From Guillardia theta CCMP2712 (Eukaryota > Cryptophyceae > Pyrenomonadales > Geminigeraceae), in NCBI RefSeq assembly GCF_000315625.1, contig NW_005434672.1, positions 124,001-188,000 of the forward strand: a stretch of 64,000 bases of DNA, in the 5' to 3' direction. The translations under genes and the position numbers were made by a program. The notes below the pieces were generated by a model, which had not been told where the DNA came from, did not search any database, and saw only the letters and a list, made by a program, of their open reading frames with translations. This document shows positions 22,996 through 34,514 of the stretch, one piece after another. Every line of letters begins with the position of its first letter. Position 1 is the stretch's first letter.

Positions 22996-24281
22996 AGCAC
23001 AAGTGTACCCCCGACGATGAGATGATGGAGTCTTGATTGCGTGTGCAAGCGTCGATGCTGGCAGCTTACAGCAGGTTTGGATGGATCGTCGAGTGGGCAG
23101 TCGCGTTTATAAGGCGATCGGTCCCTCCTCGTAGCCCCCCCGCACCAATCATGGATCGGATGATCTTGCCGTGACTGTGTTGTGAAGTAGGGCGGATCTG
23201 AGGGGTCCGTGCTTGGAGTTAAACTGTAATCTTTGTGTAGTAATTATATCACGAGGTCCGGCGGCCCGGGGCAATGCCGGGCGCGGCCTGGTTTAGGCTA
23301 AACCAAGCCCAGGCTGAGTCCCCGCGCGGCCGGAGGCCGGGCCGCCCCGGGCCGATTGAACATTCAACTTGGCAAACGAGTCCCGCGGCCCGAGCGTCAC
23401 CGGGCAGCCCCGGCGGCCTCACTTACGCGGCCAATGATGTCACTTCTCACTTTGACTCGCCGTGAGAGCCTCGGACTCGAAAAATCGGACCGGCGATCAT
23501 ACTCAGGTTGCCATGATGATAGTAGCAGTGACGGCACTGGGGCCAGTGGAGCCGCTGGGCTGCCGCGGGGGGCTGCTCAGCGGCTGCCGCGGCCGCAGTG
23601 ACTCGGCATACTATCATCGGACTCCCGATACATGCCGCCGTCACGGTACGGTACCGTATACCGGGTGAATCCCGGCGTACCGTACGAGAGACCGTACGTG
23701 ACCCGGCCCCCTGATTCACCGTGAGTCATTCACTGTCAGTCAAGTCACTGACCTGAGCCTCAGTCACTGGCCCCGCCCCGGCGGGACTCGACCGGACGCG
23801 GCACTACGGTAAGGCTCGCCAATGTCACGGAGTGCCGCAGGACTCGGGAAGCGGCTCCGGCGCTGGGCCAGGTTCAACTTAGTGTTGAGCTAGTGGCCTC
23901 TTGCGGCTGGCTTCATGCTTCGACGTGGTGAGACCAAGGCAAACCATGGCAGGCGCCTTCCTGTACTCGACTCGACGTTTTTTGAGAGTCACAAAGTGCA
24001 TGTCGACCACCTTAATGACAGGTCAGCATTCTTCCAAAAGATGCATTTACAAATCATAACGAGGTTCGCTTAAACAAAAGTGGGGGAATATTAGGTGCAG
24101 TATTGATGTGCCCTCTATCTCGAGATTCAGGAACGTTTATCCACACAACTGCCCCCCGGACCAGCCCCCTGGACCCCTCCGAAACTGCATAAAAGATTGT
24201 CGCGCCCTCTCCGTCTCCGCTTCTCCCCAAACGCAACCACACTCCTCGAAATCATCGACCCACACAGGATTCTACAATCCC
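22996..24281. other. Intergenic region between divergent RWP-RK genes
   Basis: These 1.3 kb hold the promoters of two RWP-RK genes. A GC-rich island occupies about 23250-23880 and includes GTACGGTACCGTATACC and GTCACTG words. A TATA-like CATAAAAG lies near 24188, about 95 bp before the plus-strand start. No gene is supported inside. Confidence 0.55.
23250..23880. repeat. GC-rich intergenic island C
   Basis: This block has dense GGCCCGGGCC, GCCGCGG and GTACCGTA words, with GTCA/TGAC repeats toward its right end. It sits between two RWP-RK promoters, as island H does between the other two RWP-RK genes. Confidence 0.55.
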
Positions 24282-24965
24282 ATGTTGTACGAACAAGACT
24301 TAGTCTCTCCAGAGTGGACCTGGGACCTCTCCTCCGACAGTGCTGATGATTGCTCGCCGTCCTGGATCCTTCAAAGCCTCGATGACTCTTCCTCCACCAG
24401 CTTTCAGGACTCCTTCTTCTGCCTTCCCCTCTCTCATCCCTCTCTGCAGCCAATCGAAGAGCTGGAAGATCACTGCAACACGCACATGGCTCCTCTCGAT
24501 GTTTACCCATCCATACAACAACACGACGTCCATGTCAATGGTCTCCTCTCCGACACGCATGGCAAGTTCTCAAGTTCTGAAAGCATCTGCAGCAGACAAC
24601 GTGCTGAACAACATGCCCACAAGTCAGCTCCCGTTTTGCCATCCTCTCATCGCAATGCACCGAGGTACAAACAGCCTGTACTGGGCATTGTTCGTGTCCA
24701 GTCACGGCAGTCCTTCTTCCAATCCGACAAGCCCGTCGAGATCACCCTCGAGCGCCTCGCTGAACACTTCCACGAGAGCCTCGAGGTTGCGGCAGCCAAG
24801 ATCGGCATCGGCAAGTCGACGATGAAGCTGGTGTGCAGGCAGCTGGGAGTGCAGAAGTGGCCGTACAAGCACAATGGAGGGAGGAAAGGAAAGATCATCA
24901 AAGCTGTCTGCAGTCAGCATGTTGTTGATCTTGAGGGACAGGGAAAAGGTAGTGAAGTCGTTTGA
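24282..24965 (+). CDS. RWP-RK domain transcription factor 2
   Basis: From Met at 24282 this single exon encodes 227 residues. I preferred this start to the in-frame upstream codon at 24108 because a TATA-like box lies between them (near 24188) and the length then matches the paralogues. The C-terminal RWP-RK domain (VEITLERLAEHFHE, AAAKIGIGKSTMKLVCRQLG, KWPYK) is preceded by VQSRQSFFQSDKP. The N-terminal half is acidic and Ser-rich and carries CLPLSHPSLQPIEELED, a motif shared with paralogues. Bases 24696-24869 are almost identical to the same block in the genes at 55077 and 57314, while the rest is unrelated at the DNA level. The product is expected to be nuclear and DNA-binding. Confidence 0.88.
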   Translation: MLYEQDLVSPEWTWDLSSDSADDCSPSWILQSLDDSSSTSFQDSFFCLPLSHPSLQPIEELEDHCNTHMAPLDVYPSIQQHDVHVNGLLSDTHGKFSSSESICSRQRAEQHAHKSAPVLPSSHRNAPRYKQPVLGIVRVQSRQSFFQSDKPVEITLERLAEHFHESLEVAAAKIGIGKSTMKLVCRQLGVQKWPYKHNGGRKGKIIKAVCSQHVVDLEGQGKGSEVV

Positions 24966-25961
24966 TTCGGATGCGATGCCCGAGCAGTGATACATGTAGA
25001 AATAGTCTTCTTCCAACGATTATCATATAAAACAATGACACATAGTTTTCATTCGTCGGCTTGTTCTCCGTGGCGGCATTAGCATGAAATCAAGCGTCGC
25101 TCCGCTGTAAACATTCTCGATGCCAACAAACATTGAACAAGAACAACTTGATAAGGCGATCCCGTGCGACCCTGCAATCCTTCAGATTTGTATCCCTCTC
25201 CTCGGCTCCTGTAAAGTTGCTCTTGCATCCGTAAAAGCGACAAAATCTGACAGCGAGTCCCGCGTCTGCATGCGAGACGACCATGCTCTTCCACTCGGAA
25301 TTTGAGCAGATTTGTGCCAATTGGATAGCGCCGCGCACTTGCTTAAACAGCTCAACAGTCGATCGCTAATTGTAGTAAGGAGGGTGGACGTCAATGTAAA
25401 AAGGGTATATGTCAATCCTGCAATGGGCAATGAAATGATGTGTTGAGGAGGTTGCGAGCTGAATTCTTAACTTCGCTGCATTCTCAACAAGGTAATGCAA
25501 AAACTCGGCATGCATTCCTGTTTTGCTGGCACTGAGATTAGGAGTGTGTGACTAGGTTATAACAATGGCCACGTTGGTGGTGATTCGATATCGCCAAGCT
25601 GTTGTTTCCCTTCATTCACATTCGTGACTTGCGTATTCGCTCTCGAGCCGATGCACTGTGTAAGTGCTCGAAAGTTCGATCCTCCCACCCTGTTTGCTCA
25701 ACCGTCCTCCGCCTGCTCCATCGAGAAATTTTTGGTTTATGTTGACTGAAAAAGAGCGGCAAACCGGAGCAAACAAAGAGGACGAGGATATAAAGCCCAC
25801 GAACCCGCCTCAATGAAATACTAGGAAACGAAGAAGGCAGTGAAACCCGCTACTCCAATCACGAGCGCCAGCATGACGCATCAAACTTTGACAGGTTGGT
25901 TAGAAGCACACAAGGCGGGAACCTGATGGCTGCTGCTGCCCGCGCGGGTTCGACCTGAGCC
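24966..25961. other. Intergenic region before the anoctamin gene
   Basis: No gene is supported. A minus-strand frame around 25090-25338 (with WKSMVVSHADAGL and C-x4-C-like spacing) lacks an ATG and a recognisable domain. An ATG near 25874 followed by a possible donor could be an additional 5' exon of the anoctamin gene. Confidence 0.4.
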
Positions 25962-28900
25962 ATGGAAGAACGCGAGCTCCCGGGGTCACGCGGCCTGCTG
26001 GACAAGGAGGGACTTCCTGTTGGCACGCTGGATGATCGTTACGAGCTTGTGATCGTGATCCCCCTCGAAGACTACTACAGCGACAAGGGAGAGTTTGGTT
26101 ATCGTCCCAACAAGTAAACATGACATGATTGAGTGCCAGCATGTTGTTCTCTGTCCTTGACTTTACGGTGTTTTGAGTGTTCTGACTCTTCCTCCCTCCC
26201 TCCCTCCCTCCCTCCCTCCCTCCCTCCCTCCCTCCCTCCCTCCCTCCCTCCCTCCCACTCTGTGCATTCTTGAGCTGGACTCCTTGACGTCTGACTGCAG
26301 GGAGGAAGTGGATCACCCGAATGGATCAGGAAAGATCGAGAGGCGAGTGCTGCAAGCAAGGCTCCTCCAAGAGCTGCGAGCCCTCAACGTCATTGTCAAA
26401 GTCGTCAAGTCTAAATCCGGCGACAAGCTGTAGCCGTGCGCTCTCCACTTCTCTCCTCACATCCTTCCCAGGTTCTACCTGATCCGAGCTCCGACGTACG
26501 ACGAGTGGAGCCAGAAAGTTTGGATTCCCTTTGAGCATGCGCAGAGTGACATTGAGGAGCATATTCCGAGCGTGCGACGGAGAGTGTTCGGAGAGAAATG
26601 CGTCAACTGTGTGCGAGACAAGTTCCTGGACGTCCTAGGCATCCCTCTTGCAGAGATCAGCGCTGAAGAGGAGGAGCTAGGGGAGCAGGGGAGGGTTATC
26701 CACCAGGTTCAGGTTCTTATGGGGTTCTATGACTATTGGGCGGATAAATTGAAGATCAACTATTTGACAAGAGAGTTCGAGGAAGGGTTTCGGAACTTCT
26801 ACCTTCCGTACGAGTTCGACCAAAAGTCCAGATATAAGTCTGAAGGAGAACACAACATAGGTACCTGATCTTGCATTATTCTCTTGACTCGTGACGTCGA
26901 GACTCATTGATGACTTCTTGTTGACTTCCAGCCTTTGAGGATCCCTTGACCTCCATGGACGACTTGGAGAAAGAAGTCGCCAGCAACGGGACGTTGAGAA
27001 ACATTGCTGAGCAAATCATCACGGACTACAAGAAGGATGGAACATGGATTGATCGAACGCGCCGGATGGACACGGAGTACCTCATCAATCCGAACAAGAT
27101 CTCACCGAAATGCAAGTGGGACTTCGAAGGACAGACGGCGCGTGTCAAGGTGCAGATTAAGCAGGAAAAGATTCTTAAACGCTATCAGGAGTGCAATGAG
27201 ATTCGGATGGTAAACGGCAAGGAGAAGAAACAGGTTCCGGGCCACGTGACCAACATGGAGACGAATGTCACACAGTACGATCTCTACGTCAAACGCCACA
27301 AGAAGCAGGGGTTGTTCAAAGACGGGATCTCAAGAATTCCCTTGCCCAAGGACAAGTGGGTTCAGCTTCAAGTGTTGCAGAACCTCATGAGAGCGACGAG
27401 CATCAGAGTTGATCTGCTGATGCGGGTTGTACAGGAAGCGTGCAAGAGGAGTTTGTCCAAGAAGAAGAAGAAAGCTAAGACTGCTGCTGCAGTTGCTACG
27501 AAGACTGTCAAGGTCAAGACTCAGAAGGTCAAGCAGGAGGACCTTCACTTCGAGTCGGCAGAATCAGCTGAGAGTACGGTCGATATAGACCTGAGCGACA
27601 TGATCAACCTGAAGCTCATCTCCACTGTCTTTCCCCTTCATCAAGAGAACGCAAGGTTGTGGCTCAAAGAGAACTGGGCTGTGGTTCCGCTCCCTCGCAT
27701 GCTCAAGAGCTCAAACTTTTGGCTCTGCCGGTCAGTTGCGATTGTGCGATGTCTCGAGATTGAATGACTCTTCAGGGCCCCTCTCCACCACATTCGAGAC
27801 TATTTCGGTGAGGAGGTAGCTTTCTACTTTGCTTGGGTCGGGGTGTACACCAGGTTCCTCTACATCGCTGCTTTCGTCGGTCTTGCTGTCAACATGTACA
27901 GGTAGCTCCATACAGAACCTTTCCTTCCTGCAGCTCTCTTTTTCCCATCTCCGTTCATACATGTTACCGCTTGCTCCTGAACATGGTAAAACAGTTTTGT
28001 AGCCCCGGACGGAAGGGCTCTCAACGATTACCTTGGGGTTCCGTTCTACTGCGTCTTCATGTCAGTCTGGGCAATCGCTTTCATTCAGTACTGGAACAAG
28101 TATGAAGCCGAGCTGCTGCACGTGTGGGGTCTGAAAGAGTTCGAACATGACGAGCAACCTCGCAAGGAGTTCAAAGGAGAGAGGCGACTTGATCCTTATA
28201 CAGACTTGTACGAGCTTCATCGAGAAAAGGGAAAGATGTGGGAATGGGTGTCGATCCTGTTCTACCTTGTCTCTGTTGCCGTCTGTATAGTTTTCGGCCT
28301 TTCTCTCCTGGCATCGCAAGGAGTAATACGGTAACCCTTCCTATTCCTTTCCCTTTCTTCTGCTCCTTTCTCTTCGTTTCTTGGTTTCTTCACGATTCTC
28401 CCGCTTGCCCCTTTTGTTTTCCTCTCGATCCACACCAACTTCCCTTTGCTAATGATTGAAATCTCAACTGATGCTCACCATCTCTTTTTGGCAGAACTTT
28501 TGGGGGCAAAATCAATCCTTCCGACGGGGCTGCACAGATTGTCTGGTTTTACGGATCTATTGGAGTCATTTCAGCACTTGGCATTATGTTGATGGATGAG
28601 ATTTACAGTCGCGTTGTAGTCTGGCTCACGAAGAAGGAAAATCACAAGACCATGGAGGATTACAACAATGCTCTAGCTGTCAAGCTCCTGTCCTTCTTTC
28701 TCCTCTCAGCCAACATCACTCTCTTTCACACTGCCTTTGCCGGGACTGCCTGCAAGCCTCGAGACTACAAGGACCTGCAGACGATTCAGAGGGACTGCAC
28801 GGGGATTCGGTCGGAGGCGTACAACTCGCAGTACGTTATTCCTTCTGCTGTGAGACCATGGGATCTGCTCACTGGCTCACTGTCTTTCTCCAACGAGTCT

Positions 28901-30625
28901 TCTTCACAGTTTGCAAACGGCACTCAAGTTGCGAACATTCCAAACCCATGCTGGAAGAAGAGCATGCAGAACATCGACTACTGCCAACTTGGAACCAACA
29001 TGTAAAAGATGATTTGTTGAGCCCTGTCAGCTCTGACTCAATATGCGACAGGATGCTGCTTGGAATTCAGCTTGCAAGTGAGCGATGCTAGTTCGCTTCC
29101 TTTTTGTCTGACGCCTGTTTTTTTTCTTTTGCAGTCATCTTTGGTTATTGGCAGGGTCTTTCAATGTTTATCGAGGTCTGAATTTTGACTGTTTGTGGGA
29201 CCCTGTTGTTCTTTCCCTCCTTAACCCTCGCCCGGAATTTCTGTTCCATGTTGAGATAATTGGAACGACCCTTCATATTCTCGTGTAATTCTCACAGACA
29301 CTCATCGCCTGTTCCAGATCATTTGGCCGCTCTGGATCAGAAAGCAAAAGCGCAACCAAGAGTTTCGCACCATGTTGAAGCAAGGTCTCGTGAGCATGCA
29401 GGACAAACACACCTGGCACAAGGATCGAGAGGTCAGCGAGTCCCCAGCTGGACTTGAGCTGGATCTCGGGCAGCAGAACCTCGTGTTCCTGTACGTCAAG
29501 CTCGTCGTTCAATTCGGTGATGCCAGTGTCCACCTCTTTGACGTCGTTTTTACTCAGCTCTCAGGTTACGTCACCTTCTTCGTCTCCTCCTTCCCAATCG
29601 CTCCCTGCTTCGCACTTGTAAACAACATTCTCCAGCTGAGGGTAGACGCTTTCAAACTTGTCAAAATCCTCCAACGTCCGGAGCCCCGCAAAGTAAAGGG
29701 CATCGGGGTGTTCCGTCTCTACATCTCCTTGACAGCCTACGCTGCTGTCATCACCAACGCCGCCTTGCTGGGGCTGACAAGCAGCTCCATGGGTCAAGTC
29801 TTCGACGCCTTCGGGATCCGCGTTGGTGCCCACCTGCAGGAGCCGTGGAGGTGAGAAATTGCGCCAGCTGCGATTCGACTGAAGTGATGACTGGCAATAC
29901 GGCAAGGTACAACGTTTGCTCGCAGGGAGCACGGGTGAGATACAGCACGTCCTCCATCGAGTTCGTCGAGGGAGTTTGCTTGCCCCTCCTCTCCGTGTTC
30001 AAGAACTTTGAGAACGGGTTTGAGTTTGGAGAGTATCCCTACGAGCAGCAGTATAACTTCATGTGGGGGATGGGAATCATGGAGCACGGGGTGATCCTTC
30101 TTATGCTGACTCTTGGGATGGTGCTAGCAAAGAGCACGATGATACTTGACAACGAGATCAAGGGGCAGGCAAGATGGCTCGAGGAGAAGATCCGCAGCAA
30201 GGCGTACAATGTCGACGTGGAGCAGCGCCTGCAAAGGGGGAGGTGTGGAGGGGGCAGTTACCTCCTGTCAGACCTCTGACGATCTTGAGCAGGTATTCTC
30301 ATCCTGAGCTGAAAAACTTGATTTGCAACAAGAAGTGGATCAGCTGGGAGCTCTCCCGGGCACGACTCGAGTCTGGTAAGAGTATAAGCCCGCTTCCCCC
30401 TGTGCCACAGCTCCTGCTCCTCCTTGCAACCCGACTCTTCTTCATCAGTCACTCCCATGACATGTCGTTCTGACGATGCTGGCAGACTACAACTCCAAGA
30501 CTGGGATCCTCAAGGCTGGGGAGATGATGAAGAGCGACAAGAAGGAGGCGCAGGAGCAGGAGAGCGTTCGCATCATCACCACCCAGAGCGCCCAGCAGAG
30601 CCGCAAGTCGAAGAAGGCGAGGTGA
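25962..30625 (+). CDS. Anoctamin/TMEM16 family membrane protein
   Basis: Fourteen exons join in frame to give about 1182 residues: 25962-26113, 26301-26429, 26472-26860, 26932-27730, 27776-27901, 27995-28330, 28495-29001, 29052-29077, 29135-29175, 29318-29516, 29565-29850, 29907-30242, 30293-30375 and 30486-30625. Family signatures are clear: IRDYFGEEVAFYFAWVGVYT at the first membrane segment, FMSVWAIAFIQYWNKYEAE, and QFGYVTFFVSSFPIAP followed by NNILQLRVDAF. Anoctamins are multi-pass lipid scramblases, ion channels or membrane tethers. By recall alignment to TMEM16A, three acidic Ca2+ ligands (E702, E705, E734) appear to be L, K and Q here, and only the Asp equivalent to D738 remains. A Lys-rich insert (SKKKKKAKT) precedes the membrane part. 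The C-terminus is basic (SRKSKKAR). The first exon could have a further upstream partner. Confidence 0.9.
26190..26256. repeat. (TCCC)n microsatellite in anoctamin intron 1
   Basis: About 16 uninterrupted TCCC units lie in the first intron, upstream of its acceptor at 26300. They may act as an extended polypyrimidine tract. Confidence 0.92.
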
Positions 30626-30885
30626 ACCCCAGCTGGGGCCTTGTGGGCTTCACAGAGCTGTACACAGCGGGGCTGATGGTTTACATGAGCCTGCCTCAGA
30701 TCAATTCTAAGGAACAAATGAAGACAGTAATGGAGAACACAAAAAGTTTCTCTCCAAAAATAGCTCACCCCTGCGCCCATGCAGGTTTCGGTGTAGGAAG
30801 GCAGAGGGCGCGAGACAGCATGCAGCAGGAGGGGAGCGAGAGGGGAGGAGGGAGGAGGGAGGAGGGAGGTAGAGAAGCAGACAAG

Positions 30886-33190
30886 ATGCCTATCGTCGTG
30901 CCGGGAGCATGCACTCCTTTGTATCGCCGCAAGAGGGTGAGCACCAGGCGGGGGTCTGGGCAGTACTGGGGAGATATGAACGAGGAGGGAGAAGCGCATG
31001 GTTGGGGAGCAATCCGATGGGATGACGGTGATGATTACGATGGAGTCTTCAAACATGGGGAATTGAATGGTCGAGGAACGTACACCCGCCAGAGCAAGAG
31101 TCAGTTCTTGATCGAGTTTGAAGAAGGAAAACCTGTTGGGAAAGGAGAGATGTACGAAAATTTTAACAGCAAGAAAGAAATGATTGTCTACGATGTGGAG
31201 TTTGATGGTTCGGGCATGCTGGAAGACTGCGCGCCTACAGTGAAGCAGCGTAAGCGTCTTCCGGACTACAAAGAAGCCATGATCCCGGTTTGTGGGATGT
31301 TGTCGGGCCCCTCTGGCGGACCGTCCAGGTGAAGTTTGAAGATCCTTCCTCTCTCTTGGTGAGGTTTGAGCCTCCAGTTATGATCACATACATCCTGTGA
31401 GCGGCGAACTCATCTGGGCAAGACCATCGCGCGCAGATTACGTGCTCTTCAATGCCGAGGATTGTCGAGGTAACCAGGCGTTAGAATCCCGGCTCCCTGT
31501 GCTGAATATGTGTTGTGCAGGCAAGATTGTGCTAGTGAGACGTGGAGGAACTGACTTCACGAGGAAGCTTTCAGCGGTGCAGGCTGCAGGTGGTGATCGT
31601 TGGGGAGAAGAACCTGAGAGCTCATCTCCTGATAGGAGCGATATGCATGGTGGTGGTGGGATTCAATCCGGATGAGAAGAAGTATCAGCGACCGATCTGT
31701 TGTGTGCATACGGGAGCGGTGAGAGTAGGAAGACGCATCCTCCCTCTCCCTGACGTCCTCCTGACGTCCACCCTCTCCCTGACGTCCACCCTCTCCCTGA
31801 CGTCCTCCGTCTCTCTGACGTAACAGATAGGTGGGTGGCGACGACTTGCCTCCAGAGTTGAGGTGATATAAACCACCTACTCCTGATTGATATTTTTTTG
31901 ATGTTGCTCCGTCCTCAACCTGATGGTCTTTTTGAATAGATCGTTGGAGTGCAATATTCCTGTCATCTACATCTTGAAGTGTCTTGAGGTAAGGATATCG
32001 CAAAATTGGACTGAGAATGTCCGAGTGCATCATGTCATAGTCAATCGATACTGTTGCAATTATCTCTGATTGTCAGCTGTTGATTTCTTTTACCTCCTTT
32101 CAATTCGTCAAAGTTCCCGATCTCCCTCCTCTCCACTGCACAAATCATCTGCCCCATTTTTCTACTCTCTCCTCCTCTCTCCCCTTGACATTCAGCTTTT
32201 CATCTCATACGTTGGCACTTGCAGCCGGCCTTACAGAATGGAGGGTGCACAGCATTCATCCATTTCGATGCAAAGTCACCCCCAGGCTGGAAGAGTGGAG
32301 CCCTCTATGTGCAAGTAACCCACTCCTCTTTCTTCTCCTTCCTCCTCTCCTGCCCTTGTTTCTTATCCTTCCTGTCCCCTCTTCCCCCTCTCTCCTCTTC
32401 TTGCTTCCTCCCTCCCTTCTTTTTTCGTTGTTCTCTTCCGTTCCGTTCCTGTCTCCCTTACCTCTCCTTCAACCTTCCTTCTTTCCTCTTGCTTTGCCAT
32501 CTTTCATTTACTTCCGGCTAGGGTGAAACAAAGAAGTTAAGAAATCCAGAAGGGGAGGCAATAGCGCAATGGTCTGATGCAGACCTCAACTTCACTGATG
32601 AGAAGGCGATGATAGGAATGTTGCTGTTTTCCATGTGCTATCACTTCTCATAGTGCCAACAACAGGGAGCAATGGTCAGGTTGTGCTCCTGAGCGCCAAG
32701 GATCGTTCTGGCCCACCGAAAGTGTTGAATGTGGGTCTGAGTTTGCACATTGCTCGTTTATGATGGAGTTGCAGTGTGAACCGCTCAATACGCATTTCAA
32801 GAGCCGGAGGGACTGCAAGATTGGCATACTGGGAGGAGACTTTGCGCTGTATGAGTTCCGAATGTCTTTCGGAGATGTTACCTGGATGATCTCGAAGAGG
32901 TGAAGGACTTGTTCATCTCCCATTCTTCTCTTCACCATCATCCTCGCAGGTATTCTGAGTTCGACGCGCTGGACAATGTCCTCAACACCAAGTATGGCCT
33001 GCCTCCTGTAGGTCTCCCACCAAAGCAGTGGTTCGGCTTGAGGGACCCCAACGTGATCCAGTCTCGTCACGATGGGTTCAACCTGTACCTCAACGACTGC
33101 ATCAAACGGCCTGTGCTCGTCCTCTCCCCGGAGTTGCAATCATTCTGTGAGATGCCAGAAGAAGTTATTAACAGTTTCAAGAAGAATTAG
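30886..33190 (+). CDS. MORN-PA-PX multidomain protein
   Basis: Eleven exons close in frame to give 466 residues: 30886-31287, 31329-31363, 31402-31469, 31521-31589, 31636-31718, 31831-31862, 31940-31988, 32225-32314, 32522-32619, 32666-32899 and 32950-33190. MORN-like repeats lie near the N-terminus (GDMNEEGEAHGWGAI, YDGVFKHGELNGRGTY). A protease-associated domain follows (GELIWARPSRADYVLFNAED, GKIVLVRRGGTDFTRKL, VQAAGAICMVVVGFNP). A C-terminal PX domain (MSFGDVTWMISKRYSEFDAL, LPPKQWFGL) should bind phosphoinositides. I do not know this domain combination from characterised proteins. An in-frame Met at 30820 is an alternative start. The gene begins only 260 bp after the anoctamin stop on the same strand. 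One intron holds an 18-bp tandem repeat based on CTCCCTGACGTCCACC (near 31740-31815). Confidence 0.8.
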
Positions 33191-33287
33191 ACTAAAGTTT
33201 TGTTTTGATATTCAGTTTATTTACAAATGCAATACAGGAATTCCTGTGGAAAGTGAGTGCAGTACATTAAAGCAGTTCGACTTTCTT

Positions 33288-34514
33288 TCATCTTCTGCTT
33301 AATAACCTTTCAAGCCTTTCTCGGCTACTAGCTAAATCAATCTCACATTGTTCTTGATGCAATCTATTTCGCTCTCTCTTTGCTTCATGTGATTTTGATG
33401 CTCCAGCTTTGATGTCTTCAGAGATCGCTTCCAGCGGAGAAAAGCTTCTGTTCTTCATGCTTTCTTCCAAAACTTTTTTCTGCAGATTTCGAATACTTCT
33501 CGTGTCTGCGCAAGACTTTGACTGCAGGTGAAGGATCTCTTGATTTTTCTCGCGCATGAACAGTAGGAATTCCTTGTCAGAGTTCTCAATTCGATGCTGA
33601 AGAGTCTGGATGAGCTCCTCTTGAGATCTCGCTAACTTCAAATGCCGAGACACCAGTGACTGTAAACGTTGTATCTCCTTTGAATGCTTTTCCTCATCCT
33701 CCAGCAATGACACACTTTGCTTATCAAGTGCAAGAGTTGCAACAATCCTTGATAGCGTCTTCTTCATCAATTTCAGCCTATGTATCCGGACTGCCTTGCT
33801 CATCATGTTCACTCCACGGGTCTTGATCTCATGTAAATTCAACCATTGATGAAAGCAACTTTCCTTGATCAAATTGAGCCTCTTGCTTTCCACAAACGCC
33901 ACCCGGTCTTGGCAAGAGCGCTTCCTGCGGACAAGAAGCATCCAGACACGGAACATGACGCGACAGGACATTGTCTTTTGCGAATACTGCGTCGGAAATG
34001 CCCACTCTTTCAACCCTTGGTACTCACTGACATCATCTTCGTCTGCCTGGGTTCTGGCTACAGTGGAGGCCGACGACATGACAGAGCAGGGAGTCATGGG
34101 GAGTCCAGCGTAAGAGGAAGGAGGAAACTCAATGATATCAAGTTTGGCCTTGCAAGGTGATAGACGTGTACAAGAGCCCTCAAGTGCTGCTGAGGAGAAT
34201 TCAAAAGGAGGACAAACCCTTGGCTGCGGCTCCTCCTCCATTGTACGATCGGCGCATGGCATTGGGTTCACTTGGGATCTTCGGTTCTCTTGTAGGAGCC
34301 CACGAATTCCTTCTTCAAAGCTATCACCACCATCTTCAGCAGAGAACAGCACTGGCGCAGGCGATGTGGGCGGTTTGAGAGTCAATCTGCACTTTTGACT
34401 CTCGATGTTGTCTTCAGCCGGCAAGAGTTGATTTTGAGGCCATGCAGGTTTCTTGCCATTGCAGATTCTTCTCTTTCTGACTTCTTCTCTTCTTCCGCAC
34501 CACAGCTGCAGCAT
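33288..34514 (-). CDS. Coiled-coil protein of unknown function
   Basis: This single-exon frame encodes 408 residues with no family that I recognise. The first 170 residues are Pro/Ser-rich and probably disordered. Residues of about 180-260 contain spaced aromatic and basic helices (VMFRVWMLLVRRKR, FHQWLNLHEIK) that recall centrin-binding Sfi1-type repeats. The segment after that is a long coiled coil rich in Gln, Glu and Leu (EDEEKHSKEIQRLQSLVSR), ending in a basic tail. A cytoskeletal or centrosomal role would be speculative. The gene converges with the MORN-PA-PX gene, 97 bp between stops. Confidence 0.65.
   Translation of the reverse strand: MLQLWCGRREEVRKRRICNGKKPAWPQNQLLPAEDNIESQKCRLTLKPPTSPAPVLFSAEDGGDSFEEGIRGLLQENRRSQVNPMPCADRTMEEEPQPRVCPPFEFSSAALEGSCTRLSPCKAKLDIIEFPPSSYAGLPMTPCSVMSSASTVARTQADEDDVSEYQGLKEWAFPTQYSQKTMSCRVMFRVWMLLVRRKRSCQDRVAFVESKRLNLIKESCFHQWLNLHEIKTRGVNMMSKAVRIHRLKLMKKTLSRIVATLALDKQSVSLLEDEEKHSKEIQRLQSLVSRHLKLARSQEELIQTLQHRIENSDKEFLLFMREKNQEILHLQSKSCADTRSIRNLQKKVLEESMKNRSFSPLEAISEDIKAGASKSHEAKRERNRLHQEQCEIDLASSRERLERLLSRR

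Noticed and set aside
24108-24281. In-frame upstream extension of RWP-RK gene 2
   Set aside because: A TATA-like box lies between 24108 and 24282, and the paralogues start with short acidic N-termini, so the later Met is preferred.
31542-31823. Apparent frameshift in the PA domain
   Set aside because: A 46-bp GT-AG intron (31590-31635) restores the PA motif VQAAGAICMVVVGF, so no frameshift is needed.
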